A stretch of DNA of 64,000 bases, taken from NCBI RefSeq assembly GCF_041260155.1, contig NC_091932.1, forward strand, positions 30,750,338 to 30,814,337, written 5' to 3'. The notes below the pieces were generated by a model. The model had not been told where the DNA came from. It searched no databases and saw nothing but the letters and a program-made list of their open reading frames with translations. Origin of the DNA: Ptychodera flava (lineage: Eukaryota > Hemichordata > Enteropneusta > Ptychoderidae). The first letter of the stretch is position 1, and the number at the start of each line of letters is the position of its first letter. Below are positions 59,142 through 64,000 of this stretch, piece after piece. The position numbers and the translations under genes are program-made.

Positions 59142-61202
59142 TTAATGAAGCAAAAGTGAACTTCACAACTGGACGTTTACCTTCATTACAGTTGACTTGT
59201 GTAATGTGATGTTGTACTAATATGCTGCCGACTGTCATGCTGCAACATACAGTCTACAAAAGGATGTGTTCATTACTAGAAGTGGATGATTTGATGTCGA
59301 CGTTTGAAGCTATAGTGTGGCTATTGGTCAGACTCCCTAGCTAGGTTATAATTGTCCAAGCCGGGCTAAAATCTCTGCGTGGAGATTGCCCGTGTAGTTA
59401 AGGTGGCTGGAAAGGCTATTTTTGCACCAATTCTTTTCTCAGGGTTAATGTTAAGTTTCAAGTGTTAGAATCAAGATATTTAGTTCAATTTTTCAGGATA
59501 ACTCCCTTACTTAATACTTTCTCCAGAAAATATAGAAATTGTATATTTGTAGCCATGATTTTGAAATATGACACCAGTAAATATTACAATTTATTTTTTC
59601 ATATTTTTTTTACATATTTGAATTTAATAATAATTGGATAGTACTTAATATTACCAAGTTAGTTATAAATATGTTGACACTATTAATTGTAAGATGTGTA
59701 CGGCAGGATTTGTAAATAAAATTTGTTTTTATGATTTTACATGGGTTTACATATCAAAATTATTAAAACATTCTTTCAAATTTCAAAATGTGATATTTCA
59801 AAAAGTACTTCAAATACAGGAAAATTAGGGGACCTCTACTACAGATAATACACTAAGGACTCCCCAACTTCTTCTTATTTGGTCAGTTGTGAAATAGTGT
59901 AGATTAGATCCTTTTGAGGTCAGGTCAGGTCAAGGGTTTAGCAGAAGTCACGATTACGATAATAAATCACTTTTTATTGCCATTATGTAAACAATACACA
60001 GTGAATGCATGCTCACTGTTACACTGTGATATTAATCATTTACCCAAATGGTTTGAGAAATGGAAAATGCCTCATACGTAAACCAAGTGTTGACAGTACT
60101 TTGTTTTTCTTCAAAAACATTGCTCATTATCAGGATCTATTTACGCGCACGAATTGGAGACAATTTACAGTTTAGTGATTTTTATGTGACATCAGACATC
60201 TAGTTAAATTTTTCAGTGCATACCATTTACATTTTTACCGATGGTCGAAAATTACTTGGCATGTTAGTAAACTTTGGTAAAGAGCTGCCCTTGGATATCA
60301 GGCTGAACCTGGTTTACCAAACTTTTTTCAGACCAAACTAGAATTAATGCCTCAGTAGCTTTGAATAGGTCTCTCGAGGTGCGCTGAGGTTCGTGAGTGT
60401 TGCATGGCGGTTCGTGAGAGTTGCATTGAGGTTGGCTCAAAATGTTAGGTGCTAGTTTTGGTCTGGATTACGGTATTGATAAAATGTACTCAGTTGAGCT
60501 ACACACTATTCTGCGTAATTTCGTCAAATATTTGTGCGATTTCAAATATAAATTTTGATGATTATTCCCGTGATATTCTTTGAGTTTAATTAAGTATTCT
60601 GTCAAAAACGTGCATACATCTGACCTTCTACTTTTACATTAATCAACACCCTTTTAGATTGCCAACAGATTTTCAATGTACATTATTGTGCAATAAAACT
60701 GGGCAGAAAAGAACATTTAACGAACCTGGTGATAGGGTCAATTCTCCGACTATTCTCTTTTAATCGCTTTCCAACAAAAGGCTGCAATAGCTTTGTCCAA
60801 AGAGAGTCAGTCCTTAATATTTCAGCTTTAAGTTTTGAAATGGTTTGTTTTTGAATTCTTGTTTTGTCCTGACTTTTCGTCAATGTTTTATCTGGCTACT
60901 TTTCCTGTAACTTTTCAGTTGCTTTGTACAAAAATCCTTCTGTAACTGCAGATGCTTACGGCTATAAGCTGTATTGTATATGTGTTACAGTCCGAAAAAT
61001 GAGAAATAAATTATTACAAAACTGTTGATCGGAATTTTGTTCACAGACAATGAACGTGAACACCAGAGGACTGATTCCACAACCTGTGCATGGCTGATGA
61101 ATTTCTGAATAGCCTGTCAATGTATTCAAACGTTGACCATTCGATGTGAAATCTCTGAACGTGTAAAAGAAATAACACAAGAACATTTTGTTGAAATCTC
61201 TT
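59142..61202. other. transporter 3' region and intergenic DNA
   Basis: AATAAA at 59715-59720, about 575 bases after the stop, is the likely polyadenylation signal. A short repeat of GGTTCGTGAG...GTTGCAT occurs two to three times at 60385-60435. No other gene was recognised. Confidence 0.5.
59715..59720 (+). promoter_or_regulatory. likely transporter polyadenylation signal
   Basis: AATAAA followed by a T-rich stretch (ATTTGTTTTTATG). No earlier AATAAA was noticed after the stop. Confidence 0.5.
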
Positions 61203-61567
61203 CCCGTTAGTATGCGCCTCGAAAGCGAAAGACTTAAACTTTTGCATAAACTTTCCAAAATGAAACTTTCTACCGTTCACTCACCAAATCAAAAATAAAA
61301 ATAAGGGATCACCGTGCAATTATTGGTACAAGAGAAGCAAATTACCTGACATTCACCGATATTTTAAAGCCAAAATGGCCACTATCCCTGTTTAACCCTA
61401 CCGGGCGGCAAAATAAACTTTTCGATTTTCGAAAAACTAAGATGGTGTGAAAATATTTCTTACAAACTGCAATAGCGAGTCCCCACAATTGGTAGATCAG
61501 AAAAGGGTTGTGAAAGTTTTGGAGTCCGAATATCTGTCCCCGACGAGGTGCATTCTACCATAAGTTC
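61203..61567 (+). mobile_element. MITE family A copy
   Basis: It starts GTTAGTATGCGCCTCGAAAG and ends GAGGTGCATTCTACCATAA, with AAAATGGCCACTATCCC and CCCCACAATTGGTAGATC inside. The reverse copy at 61666 follows about 100 bases later. Confidence 0.8.
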
Positions 61568-61665
61568 ATTATGCCTGTCTGCAACCTCGCCGACGTCGTA
61601 TTTTTTTAGTCTTTCTCTTTCACATATACGCTGTCGAGCTATTCTTGCAGCTTCTTTGTGCTCGA

Positions 61666-62012
61666 ACGTAGAACGCGCCTCGAGGACAGATATTCAGATT
61701 CTCAAACTTTAACAATTCTTTTCTGATAAACCACTTGTGGGGGTTCATTTGAAAGATCTTGGTGAAAGAAAACTTTTCACCAGCTTAGTTTCGAAAATTT
61801 AATTTTTCCACGTAAAGTTAACACGGGGATGGCGGCCATTTTGAAGATGGCCATTTTGAATTTTAATTTTAATTATCGGTAAATCTTTGGTTATTTGTAT
61901 GGTGACCCCCGATTTTTATTCTCGATTTTGAAAGAGAATGGTTAAAAGATTCCTTATGGAGGGTTTGAGCAAAAGTTTATCTTTCACTTTCGAGGCGCAT
62001 ACTACCTTAAGA
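61666..62012 (-). mobile_element. MITE family A copy, reversed
   Basis: It reads GCGCCTCGAGGACAGATATT, TAAACCACTTGTGGGGGTTC, AACACGGGGATGGCGG and ends TCGAGGCGCATACTACCTTA. With 61203-61567 it makes an inverted pair of about 800 bp. Confidence 0.8.
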
Positions 62013-64000
62013 TCAATTCTAACCTCTTTATGGATTGATGATAAATCAATCGGTGAGAAATTTGTAAAGAGCCGAAACGTTTGTTCGCGTGCAACTCGTT
62101 TTTTCGATGTCGTGTTTCTCCCATCATCAGCAGGCTAGAGAAGATGGGCAGAGATTTTAATAATCACAGAAAATGGGAAATCTTATAATATATTGCATAG
62201 CGAGCAAACCAGAGAAAGACCTAGTCGGCCGTCATATAGTGTGACTCTATTGCTTGTCGGGGTTTAATAACGAAGGGGGGGGGGGGAGCACCGGCAATCC
62301 ATGTGAGGAGGGAACAGCGAGGAGATTTTTATCACTTGGAAGAGGAGGCTGACGTCATGAGGAGATTTCTTGTTGAAAGGGGAAAGGTAGCGGCCGCGAG
62401 AGAAATTATCAAGTTGGAGGAGGGTGTACTGAGCAGGTACAGTGGGGACGGGCAGTAACAAGCATCTTGTTGGAACTCTGCTGAAAGGTTTCCAGGGGAC
62501 CCCTACGACCGATGTAAACACTGCACCTAGGCTACGTTGGCGATTGATGAAAGTTAAAACATGTCTGTTAACAATGAATATAGTAAAATTTAAACGTTGC
62601 AGCTATTTTGACTTGATGCATCTACTAAGGTAATATGCATTAAATATATTGTTTGTAAATAAGAAAGTCGCACACGCGCAGTTCCGACGACTGCCTCTCT
62701 TCAAGGCTGCGTATTCACAAAACACCTTGTGGGAAGAATTTTTGGGAGAGATTGAAAAAAATGAGGGCACGTACGTAAGGGGGGGGGGACTTGAAACTAG
62801 AGAGAGACTGAACCAGTGAAAGGCAGGCTTGAAAATGCAACGCTGATTGGAAATATCGTAATATAACAGAGTTGAGCAAAAAAGTCACACAAAATCGTTC
62901 GCAGCTGTATATTCGTGTGAAAAACGGGTGCTTTCTAACACAAAACAAAATGTTCCAGTCACTTTGTTTGGCAAGAGAAACGTTGAAACGCAGTGACACA
63001 GTGACCTCTCGCGAATGCAGGGTATTTTAGAATTTATATTGACACGGTCTACATACGGTACAACAATTGCCAGCATTCACCCTAAGGCCGAACAAAAAAA
63101 ATTGTGCTGTTCCGATAACCTGACCTACCCTATTTGTTACCTGCCGACCCTAAACTTTTTAGAGCTACGTAAACACGGATTCGAAGTAAAAGAAGAAAGA
63201 AAAATTCCCGTAAAAATCACGCGTTCGTTACTTGGCATTTAATTTTTGCTTGAACGACGAAGTCTTTTATGTTTATATATATATGTATGATACATTTTGC
63301 TGGAAATGTTGTGGCCAGTGTTTGACCGCCCTGAACGCCTTAAAAAATGCATATTTCAAAATAAAAATAAGCTTATTTTGGGACAACCTACTACGCTATT
63401 TTTGAAAACCATGTTATCGGGACAGCACACTTTTTTGGGGGGCCTAAGAAACCAGAAACGAAAACTCATTTCGAAAGTAAAATGAAACCAGGGTATGTGT
63501 CAAGTTGCCAGACTGATTGGCACTTGTCGGTTCTGACAGACCGTGCACGTGCACGTGGGACTATGTATTGTTATTTGGCCTGATCTATTCTGGGCGACAG
63601 AATAACTCCACGTTGAGCAGTACTAGTGTGCACGTATTGAATATACCTATTATTTATTAGCTAGATATGAAACATGCTAGATATTATAGTTTGTGTATTT
63701 TCATCGTGTAAAACTGGCAGGTAAGGGAAAGTCGCCTACAGTTTCCACTTTTCTTTTTGTGATCACCTTTTTTGCACCTTAAAAAAAAAGAAAATTTTCA
63801 TGACTCCCACTCATTCGTGAAGGAAACTTATCGCTAAATTTAGATATGTTCAAAATGTTCAGTAGAATAGGCTATTTATATGTAAAAAATAATAAAACTT
63901 TTGCTTAATTCGAAATCTGTTAGCTAGCTGTCCCGAAGATTAAACCACCGATCTTGGAGCACATTTATTGTCTCGGCCTGCTGCACAGTAAGTGAGGCTA
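62013..64000. other. right end of window, no gene recognised
   Basis: Low-coding sequence with G runs at about 62275-62286 and 62779-62788. Open frames of 60-95 codons on both strands show no recognisable motif. Confidence 0.5.

Noticed and set aside
1-64000. LTR retrotransposons, Polintons, tRNA or rRNA genes
   Set aside because: No paired LTRs, capsid, integrase or envelope motifs, and no RNA gene folds were recognised by eye. A tRNA scan was not possible.

Overview
The window is animal genomic DNA. Its genes are split by GT-AG introns of a few hundred bases to 8 kb, followed by AATAAA signals, and set in dense repeat DNA. It holds four host genes, all on the + strand: CMSS1 (4893-19397), an ENPP6-like phosphodiesterase (24448-28492), Maelstrom (31401-46395) and an SLC16/monocarboxylate-transporter-like gene (50314-59141). 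Maelstrom, the ENPP6-type enzyme and the dispersed repeats suggest a marine invertebrate, perhaps a deuterostome such as an acorn worm or amphioxus. That is inference; no species marker was recognised.

Layout. Bases 1-2024 are the 3' part of a decayed LINE, cut by the window edge. 4.9-19.4 kb is CMSS1 (5 coding exons); its introns hold a 736-bp foldback element, a 6.2-kb long-inverted-repeat element with about 75 copies of the palindrome CTCGTAATTACGAG, a hAT-like element and several MITEs. 21.3-23.9 kb is a nest of inverted-repeat elements with six 225-bp tandem units. 24.4-28.5 kb is the ENPP6-like gene (6 exons), with CT and CATA microsatellites. 31.4-46.4 kb is Maelstrom (12 coding exons); exon 2 carries an extra base in an A run that breaks the frame, and intron 9 holds a second copy of the 225-bp array, itself interrupted by a hAT-like element that contains a MITE. 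50.3-59.1 kb is the transporter (4 exons); intron 1 contains a nearly whole hAT transposon on the - strand, and intron 2 two more inverted-repeat elements. The last 5 kb has MITE copies and no gene I recognise.

The genes do not form a pathway. CMSS1 belongs to ribosomal small-subunit biogenesis, Maelstrom to the germline piRNA system that silences transposons, ENPP6-type enzymes to choline-lipid turnover, and the transporter to small-solute movement across membranes. The most unusual content is in the repeats: the palindrome-packed inverted-repeat element, and the 225-bp units that carry nuclear-receptor-like half-site triplets. Family names rest on remembered protein motifs; no database search was run.
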